DNA of 64,000 nt from Nocardioides sp. B-3. Its GTDB lineage: Bacteria > Actinomycetota > Actinomycetes > Propionibacteriales > Nocardioidaceae. How positions within the stretch are numbered: the stretch's first letter is position 1; each line of letters opens with the position of its first letter. Of this stretch, positions 1 through 13,572 are shown piece after piece. Under the pieces are notes generated by a model. That model was not told where the DNA came from, searched no databases, and was given only the letters and a program-made list of their open reading frames with translations. The stretch covers positions 248,001 through 312,000 of the forward strand of contig NZ_CP087968.1 of the NCBI RefSeq assembly GCF_024703895.1. The letters run 5' to 3'. The position numbers were made by a program, and so were the translations under genes.

Positions 1-873
1 ATGACCTCACCGGCGAGGTTGCCGTGCCGGCTCACTCCCCCGCCGTCCGACCCGGCGTAGAGGGCCACTCCGAGCTCGTGTGCCGCCATGATCGTGTCGC
101 GTTGGCGGGCATGCAGATCGGTCATGTGGTCGGAGTAGCGCGGGAACTTGTCGCGGCCCGCTTCGGCGTACTGCGGGAACTTGTCGATCTGCATGACGGT
201 CGGAACCGGGGGCGATCCCGCGCGCCGCCATCGTCTGCGCGAGGTCGGTCGAGAGCCCGGTGCCGTGCTCGATGCAGTCGATGCCCGCGTCGATCAACAT
301 CGGCAGCACGGCCTCGCCGAAGCAGTGGGCGGTCACCTTGGCGCCGTGCTCGTGCGCGGCCGCGATCGCGGCGGCGAAGTCGTCCGCCGGGAAGGACGGA
401 GCCGGGTCGCCGGTGTCGCGCGAGATCCAGTCGCCGACGAGCTTGACCCAGCCGTCGCCGCGCCGCGCTTCCCGGACGACGGTCTCGACGAGGGACGGCG
501 GCTCGACCTCATGCGCGTAGTTGCGGATGTAGCGCTTGGTGCGGGCGATGTGGCGGCCTGCGCGGATCAGCCGCGGCAGGTCGTCGCGCCCGTGCATCCG
601 GGAGGTGTCCGCCGCCGAGCCGCAGTCGCGGATCAGGAGTGCTCCGGCATCGCGGTCCCGGATGGCCTGCGCCTCGGCCTCGGCGTCGGAGACCGCCCCG
701 TGGTCGTCGAGCCCGATGTGGCAGTGCGCGTCGACGAGGCCGGGCACGATCCACCCCTCCGCGACCGTCTCGGCGCCGGCCTGCGGCTCGAGCGTGACGG
801 TGTCGCCCACGACGTAGAGGTCGCGGACCTCACCATCGGGCAGGACGGGACCGGAGAACCTGAGCGCGTTCAT
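1..873 (-). CDS. Amidohydrolase family protein (imidazolonepropionase/prolidase-like), 3' end off window
   Basis: Metal-dependent amidohydrolase of unknown substrate. The N-terminus has the usual small beta-sandwich, then the metal motif AHCH (His about residues 50 and 52 from the ATG), and later AHCFGEA and CIEHGTGL, which supply further metal and catalytic histidines. I start at the ATG at 873; a TTG twelve bases upstream is in frame but lacks a ribosome site. Near 213 a run of five G in accGGGGGcgat breaks the frame; with four G the protein reads through GIAPVPTV and continues past the window start with an AGSDGG metal motif. The gene is divergent from the lysyl-oxidase-like gene. The family is certain, the substrate is not. 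Confidence 0.75.
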
Positions 874-938
874 ACCCAAACCCAATCACGTCACTCGATT
901 CCGCCGCGACGGCGAAACGGATGTGCCACCATCCCAGC

Positions 939-1734
939 ATGTCGTCCGGGCCGTCTCGTGTCGCCGGGCAGGTCGCCGCGATCTGCTCCGTCGCGCTGCT
1001 CGCCGGTTGTGGTGGCGGCGCCGAGGCACGGTGGTCCGAGGAGCCGGTGGGAACCCCGGTGCTGCCGGACTTCGCCCCTGTGCCCCCGACCGACCTCCAC
1101 ACCAAGGTCCTCGACGGCGCGTGGACGGTCGAGTTCAGCTCCACGCTCGTCAACGTCGGCGACGGAGACTTCCATGCGACGGCAGACAAGCAGCTGGACG
1201 ACTCCCCGGGTCCTCACCCGGGACATCGAGTATGACGGTGGCGGCGCCGAGCACGTGCGGACCGACGCCGGGGCGGTCTGGGGCGGCGACGGTCACGAGC
1301 ACTGGCACATCGAACGCTACGTCGTCTACCACCTCTACGCCCTCGACGAGTCGGGCGAGGTCACCGGACCAGCGCGGACTGACCACAAGGTCGGGTTCTG
1401 CATCTATGACTTCGAGCGCGCCCACGTCGACCTCGGCTCGGACGACCCGACCTACGACCGCAAGGGGTGCGGCGAGGAGGGATCGAGCCACCTCGTGATG
1501 GGACTCAGCCCGGGATGGGCCGACCACTACAACTGGGACCTCCCGGGGCAGAGCATCGAAATCGACGGCCTCGTTGACGGCGACTACCGGATCTTCGCGG
1601 TCGCCGACGAGCAGTCAGTCTTTCGCGAGGAGACGAGGACCAACAACGAGACCCGGGTCGACTTCACCCTCTCGAGCGACGCCCGGGGCAATCGATTCGC
1701 ACTGCTCGGGGACATCGGCCCGTCGCCCGAGTGA
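939..1734 (+). CDS. Lysyl-oxidase-like copper lipoprotein
   Basis: Secreted protein with a lipobox-like signal peptide (SVALLAGC near residues 15-25), so probably an outer-face lipoprotein. The C-terminal half matches the lysyl oxidase catalytic domain: HEHWH for copper, DHKVGFC carrying the lysine and LSPGWADHYNWD carrying the tyrosine that form the lysine tyrosylquinone cofactor in animal lysyl oxidases, and the terminal ETRTNNE segment. An extra C near 1202 (ctCCCCgggt) splits it; removing it joins DKQLDDS to RVLTRDIEY. An in-frame ATG at 921 is an alternative start. The family oxidises amines to aldehydes; the bacterial substrate is unknown. Confidence 0.75.
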
Positions 1735-1907
1735 GTGGTCCAGACCACCGCGCCCCAGTTCGTCAATATTGGGCTAGTTGGCCCGCGTAGCACGTGGACC
1801 ACGGACACCCCTCGCCACAGTGACGCTACCGCCGGCTCGTGGCCGACGTCGTGGTCAGCCCTTGGCCGCGCGGCACGTTCGCGGTCAATCCAGACAGGGG
1901 TAACTCC

Positions 1908-2249
1908 ATGAAGCACAAGAAGATCCCGGTCGCTGTCGCGACCACAGCCATGATCGGCATCGCATCGCCCGCGATCGCTGCCGATCTGTCCAATGGCAAC
2001 GGCCAGTCCTGCGGCGACGGCGTCGGGGTCTGGCACTTCGTCAACAATCAGACTGGCGGCGCGGCCGACGGCCTCCTCACGGCGACCTTCAGTGACGGTG
2101 TCTTCTCCATGGTCGCGCCCAGCAAGAACACCGGGTCGACGCAGCACTTCTACGTCGAGTCAACGGGCACGCTGATCTCGGCCAGCACCAGCCTGCCCGG
2201 CAGGCTCGTGTTGTCCGACTTCAGTTGCGAGGACAGCAAGAAGAAGTGA
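1908..2249 (+). CDS. Small secreted protein of unknown function
   Basis: A 113-residue protein with a clear Sec signal peptide: MKHKK, a hydrophobic stretch, then SPAIAA-D as the cleavage site near residue 25. The mature part is about 88 residues, rich in Gly, Ser and Thr, with two cysteines (SCGDG near the start and SCED near the end) that could pair outside the cell, and a Lys-rich tail. I do not recognise a family. The ATG is preceded by cagGGGtaactcc, a fair ribosome site; an in-frame GTG/ATG extension upstream lacks a signal sequence and was rejected. The frame is intact and a strong hairpin follows the stop. Confidence 0.7.
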   Translation: MKHKKIPVAVATTAMIGIASPAIAADLSNGNGQSCGDGVGVWHFVNNQTGGAADGLLTATFSDGVFSMVAPSKNTGSTQHFYVESTGTLISASTSLPGRLVLSDFSCEDSKKK

Positions 2250-2263
2250 CCTGATCCAGCCGG

Positions 2264-2296
2264 CTCGCCGTGCCGGTCCCCGTCCGGCACGGCGAG
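2264..2296 (+). terminator. Hairpin terminator after the secreted protein
   Basis: Perfect 13-bp inverted repeat, CTCGCCGTGCCGG and its complement, with a 7-base loop, 14 bases after the stop codon. There is no T-tract, which is common for intrinsic terminators in high-GC actinobacteria. Confidence 0.7.
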
Positions 2297-2313
2297 TCCC
2301 CGGCGACACGAAA

Positions 2314-3642
2314 ATGAGGCGCCTCGAGACGCTCCCCGGCCCTACCGTGTCCCCGGTGAGCCTGCGCGAACACGCCTCCCCATTGCGCGTCGCCAACTTC
2401 CGCTACTTCTTCGTCGGCGAGGTCGTCAACACCGCCGGCTCGTCGATGTCCGGCATCGCGCTGGCGTTCGCCGTGCTGCGCATCGACGACTCGGCGACCG
2501 CGCTCGGCCCGGTCGTCGCGGCCTCGACCGTGCCCATGGTCGCCTTCATGCTCATCGGTGGAGCGCTGGCCGACCGGCTGCCCCGCGCCCTCGTCCTGCG
2601 CGGCTGCAACCTCGGTCCAGGGGCATCGTCCAGAGCGATCGTCGCGACGTTGGTGCTGACCGATCTCGCCGAGATCTGGCACCTCGTGGGGCTGTCGTTC
2701 ATCACTGGAACGGTCTTCGCCGTCAGCTATCCGGCGTTCCACGGGATGGTGCCCATCCTGCTGCCGCCCGAGGAACGCAAGTCGGGTTTCCTGCTGATCG
2801 ACCAGTCCGACGCCCTGCTGCGCATCGGCGGGCCGGTGCTCTCCGGCATCCCGGTCGCCACGGTCGGCGCCGGCTGGGCCTTGGCGATCGACGCAGCGAC
2901 GTACGTCGTGGCGGCAGCCTTCCTCGGCCTCGTGCGACTGCCGTTCGGCGAGCGTCCCGAACGCCGCACCAGCGTCATCGGCGACTTCGTCGTCGGCTGG
3001 GCGTTCGCGCGCCAGCTGGGCTGGGTGATCCCGGCCTCGTGCTGCGCGCTCGTGTTCAACGCGCTGATCAGCGGCTCGATCTACGTCCTCGGTCCGGTGA
3101 TCGCCGACGACACCATCGGCAGCCGGGGCTGGGGGCTTGCGGTGTCCGGCCGGGCCGTCGGCCTGTTCGTGGGGACCCCGGTGCTGGTGAAGATCACCAT
3201 CCGCCGGCCGATGTGGGTGATCATGATCGGCTTCGCCGTGATGTCCACCCCGATGCTGCTCCTCGGGACTCGGGTCAACACCGCCGCTCTCGCTGTGGCC
3301 TTCTTCATCGCCGGTGCCGCGGTCAGCGCCCCGGGGCTGGCATGGAACCTCACCGTCCAGGAGAAGGTGCCCGAGCAGATGCTGTCGCGGATCATGGCGA
3401 TCGACGGGTTCTTCTCCTTCGTCGCGATGCCCATCGGACAGGTGCTGGTCGGTCCGTTCTCGGCCCAGTTCGGGATCCGCGCCGTCGAGCTCGGCAGTGT
3501 CGCGCTGTGCGTCCCGGTCATGGTCGTCGCACTGTCAGTGCCGGCGATCAGGGACCTGCGCCTCGTCGGTCCGCAACCGGGGTCCCCGGGACAGGACTCG
3601 ACCGACGTCGAGGAACCAGAGAGGGCCGGCGACGTCACCTGA
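2314..3642 (+). CDS. MFS transporter
   Basis: About 440 residues with twelve likely membrane segments, of the MFS_3 type related to EntS-like and macrolide exporters. The conserved N-terminal pattern SPLRVANFRYFFVGE and the loop GGALADRLPRALVLRG (the A-motif region between helices 2 and 3) are visible. The true start may be a GTG at 2347 or 2356, since the region before SLREH is not typical. The stretch NLGPGASSRAIVAT near 2612-2640 looks locally out of register: three small insertions would turn it into NLVQGIVQAIVAT and leave the overall frame intact. Substrate unknown. Confidence 0.8.
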   Translation: MRRLETLPGPTVSPVSLREHASPLRVANFRYFFVGEVVNTAGSSMSGIALAFAVLRIDDSATALGPVVAASTVPMVAFMLIGGALADRLPRALVLRGCNLGPGASSRAIVATLVLTDLAEIWHLVGLSFITGTVFAVSYPAFHGMVPILLPPEERKSGFLLIDQSDALLRIGGPVLSGIPVATVGAGWALAIDAATYVVAAAFLGLVRLPFGERPERRTSVIGDFVVGWAFARQLGWVIPASCCALVFNALISGSIYVLGPVIADDTIGSRGWGLAVSGRAVGLFVGTPVLVKITIRRPMWVIMIGFAVMSTPMLLLGTRVNTAALAVAFFIAGAAVSAPGLAWNLTVQEKVPEQMLSRIMAIDGFFSFVAMPIGQVLVGPFSAQFGIRAVELGSVALCVPVMVVALSVPAIRDLRLVGPQPGSPGQDSTDVEEPERAGDVT

Positions 3643-3674
3643 TCCCGTTCTCGTTCCCAGCCCGGGAGCCCGCC

Positions 3675-4037
3675 TCAGATGCGGTCGAGCAGCCACGAGG
3701 GGCTGAGCACGAGCGCCGGGGCGACGTTGGCCCCCAGCGCCCGGTCGGCCGTGACCACGGTGACGGTGTCGCCGCGCTCGCGGCGGGTCGTGACCTGCCG
3801 GCGGATCTCGGAGTCCCCGTCCTTCGGGGCGTGGACGGTGAGCACGTGCGCGTCCCGGCCGGCGCGCACGCCCGCCTTGGCGCCACCCTCGAGCACCAGC
3901 ACGATGACGTCGTAGGACGTGTCCCCGACCAGCAGTCGTTCGTGCAGCTTGCGAGCCGCGCCGGCACGGTCCTTCCACCAGCCGTCCGGCACCGAACCGA
4001 CGACGTTGGCGGCGTCGACGACGAGCACGGACGTCAT
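3675..4037 (-). CDS. NYN/PIN-like small protein
   Basis: A 120-residue protein that starts MTSVLVVDAANVVGSVPDGWW, the NYN/PIN-type opening with an early aspartate and an Asn that bind metal in nuclease members, followed by a VLVLEGGAKAG strand-loop and TVVTADRAL, which carries a further acidic residue. It may be a small RNase-like or nucleotide-binding domain. It reads intact, lies 49 bases downstream of ffh on the same strand and is convergent with the MFS gene. No biochemical role can be read from the sequence. Confidence 0.6.
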   Translation of the reverse strand: MTSVLVVDAANVVGSVPDGWWKDRAGAARKLHERLLVGDTSYDVIVLVLEGGAKAGVRAGRDAHVLTVHAPKDGDSEIRRQVTTRRERGDTVTVVTADRALGANVAPALVLSPSWLLDRI

Positions 4038-4046
4038 GAGGACCGA

Positions 4047-4058
4047 TCGTTCGAACGA
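4047..4058. promoter_or_regulatory. 12-bp perfect palindrome between ffh and the NYN gene
   Basis: TCGTTCGAACGA lies 10 bases upstream of the NYN gene start, in the 49-base gap after ffh. It could be an operator. It resembles LexA half sites only in part and in the wrong orientation, so I assign no regulator. Confidence 0.3.
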
Positions 4059-4086
4059 GCAGATCTCATGACGTTGACGAGCACGG

Positions 4087-5658
4087 TCACTTGAGGAACT
4101 TGGAGAAGTCCTTGGGCAGGTCGAGCGCGGCCGCTGCCTTCTCGTAGTCGATGTCCTCGCCGGGGTTGCCGAAGGGGTTGGCTGCCTTCTCCGCGGCGGC
4201 GGCCTTGGCTGCCGCTGCCTCCTGCGCCGCCTTGGCGGGGTTGCCGGACGTGCGGCGCCCCTTCTTCTTCGGCGCCTGCTTGGCCTTCTTGCCGGGACCG
4301 ACGGCTCCGGGCATCCCAGGGCATCCCGGGCATCCCGGGGATCCCGCCGCCACCGCCGCGCATCATCGACTGCATCATCTTCTTCGCCTCGTGGAAGCGG
4401 TCGACGAGCTGGTTGACGTCGGAGACCCGGCGGCCGGAGCCCTTGGCGATGCGGGCGCGGCGCGAGCCGTCGATCAGCTTCGGGTTGGCCCGCTCGGCGG
4501 GCGTCATCGACTGGATGATCGCCCTGGATCCGGTCGATCTCCTTCTCGTCGAAGTTCTCGAGCTGGTCGCGGAACTGCCCCATCCCGGGGAGCATGCCCA
4601 TGATCTTCGACATCGAGCCGAGCTTGCGCAGCTGCTGCATCTGCTTGAGGAAGTCGTCGAGCGTGAAGTCGCCGGTCTGCAGGAGCTTCTCGGCCGCCCG
4701 GCGCGACTCGGTCTCGTCGAAGGTCTTCTCGGCCTGCTCGATCAGGGTGAGCATGTCGCCCATGTCGAGGATGCGCGACGCCATCCGGTCCGGGTGGAAC
4801 AGGTCGAAGTCGGTCATCTTCTCGCCGGCAGAGGCGAACATGACCGGCTTGCCGGTGATCGACGCGATCGACAGCGCCGCACCACCGCGGGCGTCACCGT
4901 CGAGCTTGGTCAGCACGACACCGTCGTAGCCGACGCCGTCGAGGAAGAGCTGCGCCGTGGTCACGGCGTCCTGACCGATCATCGCGTCGACGACGAAGAG
5001 CACCTCGTCGGGCTGGACGGCGTCGCGGATGTCCGCGGCCTGCTTCATCAGCTCCGCGTCGACACCGAGGCGACCGGCCGTGTCGATGATGACGACGTCG
5101 TGCAGCTTGCGCTTCGCGTGGTCGATCGACTCGCGGGCAACCCAGACGGGGTCGCCGACGCCGTTGCCGGGGGCGGGAGCGAAGACGGGTACGCCGACGC
5201 GCTCACCGTTGACCTCGAGCTGCTGGACCGCGTTGGGCCGCTGGAGGTCGGCCGCCACCGGGATCGGGGTCTTGCCCTGCTCCTTGAGCCACAGCGCGAG
5301 CTTGGCGGCGAGCGTCGTCTTGCCCGCACCCCCGGAGGCCGGCCAGCATGATCACGGTCGGCCCGGTCTTGGCGTAGCGCAGTCGACGAGTCTCACCGCC
5401 GAGGATGGTGACGAGCTCCTCGTTGACGATCTTGATGATCTGCTGCGCGGGGTTCAGCGCACCGCTGACCTCTTCGCCGCGCGCTCGCTCCTTGACGGCC
5501 CCGACGAACTCCTTGACGACGGGCAGCGCCACATCGGCCTCGAGCAGCGCGATGCGGATCTCGCGCGCGGTGGCATCGATGTCGGCCTCGGACAGCTTGC
5601 CCTTGCCGCGCAGGTGCTTGAAGGTGTCGGCGAGCCGGTCGGAGAGTGTGGCGAACAA
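4087..5658 (-). CDS. ffh: Signal recognition particle protein Ffh (SRP54), three sequence breaks
   Basis: GTPase that binds signal peptides and 4.5S RNA and docks on FtsY. Visible: N-terminal helical bundle (MFATLSDRLADTFKHLRGKG), P-loop near residue 108 (GLRGAGKTT after repair), DTAGRLGVD, TKLDGDARGG, and the Met-rich M domain (RKLGSMSKIMGMLPGMGQF) ending in a Gly/Pro/Met- and Lys/Ala-rich tail. Single extra bases break the frame near 5333, 4523 and 4313; each repair restores canonical sequence (for example DRIQAIIQSMTPAER). The length of about 523 residues is normal for Actinobacteria. An essential gene with three breaks is strong evidence of sequence error. Confidence 0.93.
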
Positions 5659-5768
5659 GTGCGTGGGTCCTCTGGTCTGGCGGTCGAGACGCCGCGCAGG
5701 CGGCGCCGGGGACGTCGTCCCAGCCTAACCGGGTGGGCTCAGGCGCGGTTCATCCCCGCTCAATTCGC

Positions 5769-8003
5769 TCAGGCCACGGTTCCGAGCACCGCCGCGCGTA
5801 CGGCGTGTGCCGCCGCAGCCGCCCGGTGCTCGGACAGGGCGCCCGCATCGCGCTCCCGGACGTAGAACACGTCGACAGCCTGTGGCCCGAGCGTCGAGAC
5901 GTGCGCCGATCGGACGGACAGGTCCAGCTTCGCCAGCGCGTGGCACACCAGCCACACCACGCCGGGTCGGTCGTCCATCCGCACCTCGAGCACGGTGGCA
6001 CGCCGGGAGGCATCGGCCCGGACGACCACGACCGGCTCGAGCCCGGTGGCCACGGGGCGACTGAGCCGGGTGGCGGCGTCAACCCTCCCCTCGCTGATCG
6101 CGACCGGGCGCTCGCGCAGGACCGCGGCGTCGAGGTCGGCCTCCCCGACCTCCCACACAGAGACACCCACGGAGACGTCCCCCGACTCCTGCGCCCGGGC
6201 CCGCGCCGACCGCACGGTCGCGCGCTGCAGGGCCAGCACGGCCGCGGCGTCCGCGAGCAGCCCGACCCGGTCGGGGGCCAGCACCGTCACCCGGGCACCC
6301 CCTGCGTCGGACTCGACCCGGACGGACACTCCCCCGCGGCGTACGGCGTCTGGCACCGCGACATCGCCGGTGGCCGCATCAGCGGGTGGGGGGTCACCGG
6401 CGACCGCTGCCCGGGCGTGCCGGGAGAGGCGGTCGATCAGCCCCGCGCGCCGGGTGGACCACGCCTTCGGGGACGCGGCCCGGGAGTCCGCCTCCGTCAA
6501 CGACCGCAGCAGGGCGAGCGCCTCGGCGCCCGACACCTTGGCGAGCAACGCCTCGAGGGTCGCCGGGTCGTCGGGGTCGCGCGACGTGGCGATCTCGGAG
6601 AGCAGGAGGTGGTGGCGCACCAGCAGGGCGATCAGGTCGACGGCGTCGTCGTCGAACCCCATCCGTGTCGCGATGTCCCGCGCGATGGGTTCGCCGGCCA
6701 CCGAGTGCTCGGTGAGCTCGCCCTTGCCGATGTCGTGCAGGAGCGCGGCGACCAGCAGGACATCGGGACGCGCGACGTGGCGGATCAGCGCCGAGGCCTC
6801 GATGCAGGTCTCGATGACGTGGCGGTCGACCGTGAAGCGGTGGATCGGCGAGGCGTGCGGCAGCGTGCGGATCCGCTCCCACTCGGGCAGGAAGCCGCTC
6901 AGGGCGCCCGTCTCCTCCAGCGTCTCCCACACCGGGAGCAGTCCGGGCCCGGAGGCGAGCAGGCTGACCAGCGCGTCGCGCGCCTCCTCGGGCCACGGGG
7001 CGGGCAGCGGCGGACAGTCCCGGACCAGCCGGGCGGCGGTGGCGGGAGCAAGCACGACGTCGCGCTCGGCCGCCTCGGCGGCCGCTCGCAGCAGCATGAC
7101 CGGGTCCAGGTCGGGGCGCGCCTTCGCGGCCAGCACCACCTCGCCGCGGGCGAGCGCGATGCCGGGCGCGATCGGCTCGAGGGACGGCCGCCGAGCGCCC
7201 TTCACCGACACAGGCCGGGCGAGCACGTCGTCGACACGGCGCCACGTGAGGCGGGACAGGTGGCTGAGGCGGCGACCGATCTCGCGCACGTGGCGCTGCG
7301 CGGCCTCGGCGTCCTCGAGCCCGAGCGCGACGGCCAGCGGGGCCCACACCTCCGGGGCCACCCGGTCGCTCGGACGGCCGATCTCGTCGTGCAGGAGGTC
7401 GCGGAAGTCGAGCAGTGCCTGCCGTGAGGTCTCGAGCTCGGGACTGCTCGCGTCGACCAGCCATGTCGCCTCGAGAGCCTTGAGCACGGTCGCGTCGCGC
7501 AGCCCGCCCTCGGCCTCCTTGATGTCGGGCACGGAGACGTGCGCGAGCTCACCGATCACCTCGTGCCGCTTGGCGACGAGGTCGCGCAGGGCCGGCAGCC
7601 GCTCGCGGGCCTGACGGCGCCGGGCAGCGAGCATCGTGCTGCGAAGCCGCAGCGTGAGGTTGGGGTCACCGGCGAGGTGCCGGATGTCGAGCAGCCCCAG
7701 CGCGACCTTGAGGTCCTCCTGCGCGGCGGTCGTCATCTCCGAGAGCGAGCGCACCGAGTGGTCGAGGCGCGACCCGGAGTCCCAGAGCGGGTACCAGACC
7801 TGCTCGGCCACCGCCCCCGGGTCGACGTCGTCGTCGTGCACCAGCACGACGTCGAGGTCGGACTGGGGCGCGAGCTCACCTCGGCCGTAGCCTCCGGCGG
7901 CGACCAGCGCGACGCCCGTGTCGGGCCCACCCGCCTTGTCGTACGCCGCCCGGCACAGCTCGTCGGCAGCAGCCGTTCGGATGGTGCGCTCGGAGGCCGT
8001 CAT
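5769..8003 (-). CDS. glnD: PII nucleotidyltransferase GlnD
   Basis: Intact, 744 residues. N-terminal nucleotidyltransferase domain with GGYGRGELAPQSDLDVVLVH (residues about 37-56, metal-binding DxD), a central HD phosphohydrolase domain (LLHDIGKG near 420), and two C-terminal ACT domains (APDRVGLL near 580, DDRPGVVWL near 680) that sense glutamine. In Actinobacteria this enzyme adenylylates GlnK at the T-loop tyrosine. It begins 17 bases after glnK1 and closes the nitrogen operon; ffh follows 110 bases further on. It is the longest intact gene in the window. Confidence 0.95.
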   Translation of the reverse strand: MTASERTIRTAAADELCRAAYDKAGGPDTGVALVAAGGYGRGELAPQSDLDVVLVHDDDVDPGAVAEQVWYPLWDSGSRLDHSVRSLSEMTTAAQEDLKVALGLLDIRHLAGDPNLTLRLRSTMLAARRRQARERLPALRDLVAKRHEVIGELAHVSVPDIKEAEGGLRDATVLKALEATWLVDASSPELETSRQALLDFRDLLHDEIGRPSDRVAPEVWAPLAVALGLEDAEAAQRHVREIGRRLSHLSRLTWRRVDDVLARPVSVKGARRPSLEPIAPGIALARGEVVLAAKARPDLDPVMLLRAAAEAAERDVVLAPATAARLVRDCPPLPAPWPEEARDALVSLLASGPGLLPVWETLEETGALSGFLPEWERIRTLPHASPIHRFTVDRHVIETCIEASALIRHVARPDVLLVAALLHDIGKGELTEHSVAGEPIARDIATRMGFDDDAVDLIALLVRHHLLLSEIATSRDPDDPATLEALLAKVSGAEALALLRSLTEADSRAASPKAWSTRRAGLIDRLSRHARAAVAGDPPPADAATGDVAVPDAVRRGGVSVRVESDAGGARVTVLAPDRVGLLADAAAVLALQRATVRSARARAQESGDVSVGVSVWEVGEADLDAAVLRERPVAISEGRVDAATRLSRPVATGLEPVVVVRADASRRATVLEVRMDDRPGVVWLVCHALAKLDLSVRSAHVSTLGPQAVDVFYVRERDAGALSEHRAAAAAHAVRAAVLGTVA

Positions 8004-8012
8004 CTCGAATCA

Positions 8013-9694
<1,682 letters not shown>

Positions 9695-9718
9695 GGGCAG
9701 ACACCCTCCGGTCCACTC

Positions 9719-11608
<1,890 letters not shown>

Positions 11609-11697
11609 AGATTTTGCGTGGGTGTTACGTCGGTGTGAACGAATGCCCACACCCGTACGGCGACGGCGACCGCCACAGGCCTCGATACACTCCCCGC

Positions 11698-12734
11698 ATG
11701 ACCGGAAGCAGCGCCGATCGCACGGCGCGCACCGGCGTCGTACTCGTCAATCACGACAGCGCCGAGGACACCGTCGGCTGCATCACGTCCCTCGAGGCCT
11801 CCCACGACCTCGACATGGACGTCATCGTGGTGGACAACTCGGACTCCGCGGAGTCCCCTGGCGACCCTGAGCGCCGCGGTGGGCGATCGTGCGGTGGTCC
11901 TCTCCAGCGGCGCCAACCCGGGGCTACGCCGGCGGCTCCAACGTCGGCATCCGCCGCTGCACGGAGCGCGGCAACGACTTCGTCTGGCTGCTCAACCCCG
12001 ACACCCGTATCGAGCCCGAGACCCTGCCGCGGCTCCTCACGCTGCTCGCCGACGTCCCGGACTGTGGCGTGGTCGGTCCCCGTCTCGTGCACCCGGCGGC
12101 GCCGGACGCCCCCGAGACCGTGTGGTTCGACGGTGGCATCGTCGACGAGAGCAAGGCCGGCGAGACCCGGCACCTGCACCGGGGCCGTGAGGTCGCCAAG
12201 GTCGCCGCCCCGATCGCGCGCGACGTCGACTACGTCACCGGCGCCTCCCTGTTGACCCGGCGCACCGTGCTGGAGACGGTCGGGCTGCTGCCCGAGGACT
12301 ACTTCCTCTACTTCGAGGAGACCCACTGGTGCCGCGACGTCCACCGCGCCGGCTGGCGGGTGATGGTCGAGCAGCGGGCCCGCATGGTGCACCACCAGCG
12401 CTCGAGCGGCGCGCTGCCGTCGCCGTACCACCTCTACTACATGACCCGGAACCGCTACCTGTTCGTCGAGCGGGCGCTCGGCGCCGACGGTGAGGCCGCG
12501 CTGGCGCAGCTCGAGGGCAAGTGGCTCAAGAACTGGCGACGCAAGGTGGCGACCCCGGCCCCCGAGTGGCTCGACGAGTTCGATGCGCTCGTGGCGCGCG
12601 CGGCCGCCGACGCGCGCGCAGGGCGGGATGGGCGCAATGATGCTGTCTCACACGTACCGTGGCCGGCCGACGTGCAGCGCGACGGCGATCTCGCCGACGC
12701 GAGTCGAGAGAGGACCGAGGTGGGCGAGCGATGA
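11698..12734 (+). CDS. Glycosyltransferase family 2 (rhamnosyltransferase-like)
   Basis: About 345 residues. GT-A fold signs: TGVVLVNHDSAEDTVGCITSL, VDNSDS, the GYAGGSNVG nucleotide-sugar loop, FVWLLNPDT (DxD-like metal site), TGASLLTRRTVLETVG and FLYFEETHWCRDVHRAGW. This layout is typical of rhamnosyl- and galactofuranosyltransferases acting on surface polysaccharide. Extra G residues near 11859 and 11923 break the frame; the repaired join reads SPATLSAAVGDRAVVLSSGANPG. Its stop overlaps the next start (ATGA), so it opens a five-gene coupled operon. Confidence 0.85.
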
Positions 12735-13572
12735 CGACCAAGGGCCGTGACGACGTCGCGACCGTCATCGAGCGGACGCTCGCGGGCGGACCGCGCGTGC
12801 TGCACATCGCCCTCGACGCCTCCACCGTCCCCGTACGCCTCGCCCGGGGGCACGACCGCGAGGTCGAGTGCCTGCGCTGGCCGGCGGAGCCCGACGAGCA
12901 GTGGGGTCCCGACGTCGGCCGCCGCGACACGGTCGACGACTGGGCACAGCCCTTCCCGGTGGCCCCGGTCGACGTCGTCGTCGTCGAGGACGTCCCGGAC
13001 GACAGCCACGACGCCGACCAGTTCTTCCGCACCCTCGGCACCGGCGCCCCGGTGCCCGGCGCGCTCGTCGTCATCTCCGGCGTCCGCGACCTGACCGGGC
13101 CGATCGCCTCCGCCGGGTTCGTCCCGGGAGTCCGACGCAGCAGTGGCCCTCGACGAGCGGCGACACATCACGGTCGCCCGCTTCCCGTCCTTCACCACGG
13201 CCCGGCCGCAGTCCCCCGACGCCGACGAGGCGAGCGCGGCGGAGGTCCGTCGCCTCGCCCACGAGCTCGAGCGCACCCGCGAGCTGCTCGCCCGCGAGCG
13301 CGCCACGATCGCCCGCGAGATGCAGTCGGGCAAGGACGAGCTGCTGGCGATGGACCGCCGTGTCAACGACCTCCGGGAACGGCTGCAGCGGCTACGGCAC
13401 AAGAACGTCCTGCTGCGCGCCCGCGTGGCCCGGGTGTCGCGCGAGCGTGATCTCTCCGAGGAGCACGTCGCCTCGCTCGAGCAGGACCTCTTCCCCGGCG
13501 CGCGACTCCCGCGCCGTCCGGGCCGTGGCCTCCGTCGTCGAGCGGGCCCGCCGACGCAAGGACGGCGCATGA
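12731..13572 (+). CDS. Hypothetical protein with Rossmann-like N-terminus and coiled coil
   Basis: About 278 residues. The N-terminal 140 residues alternate strands and helices (RVLHIALDAST, VDVVVVEDVPDD, GALVVISGVRDL), resembling a methyltransferase or sugar-enzyme Rossmann fold without a clear motif. The second half is a long, charged coiled coil (about residues 160-240: HELERTRELLARERATIAREM and following heptads). Breaks near 13131 (gGGAG, repaired FVPESDAAVALDE) and 13498 (repaired DLFPARDSRAV). It overlaps both neighbours by ATGA, so it is made with the glycosyltransferases and may scaffold or tether them. Function unknown. Confidence 0.6.

Noticed and set aside
148..1734. A 528-codon plus-strand ORF
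   Set aside because: Its first 780 bases are antisense to the amidohydrolase; only the end is the lysyl-oxidase-like domain, reached by the frame break near 1202.
4047..4058. LexA (SOS) box before the NYN gene
   Set aside because: The palindrome TCGTTCGAACGA has inverted arms relative to the actinobacterial LexA consensus.
5646..7614. Long plus-strand ORFs opposite glnD
   Set aside because: They are Arg/Ser/Ala- or Gly/His/Arg-rich shadows without domains; glnD on the minus strand is intact and full length.
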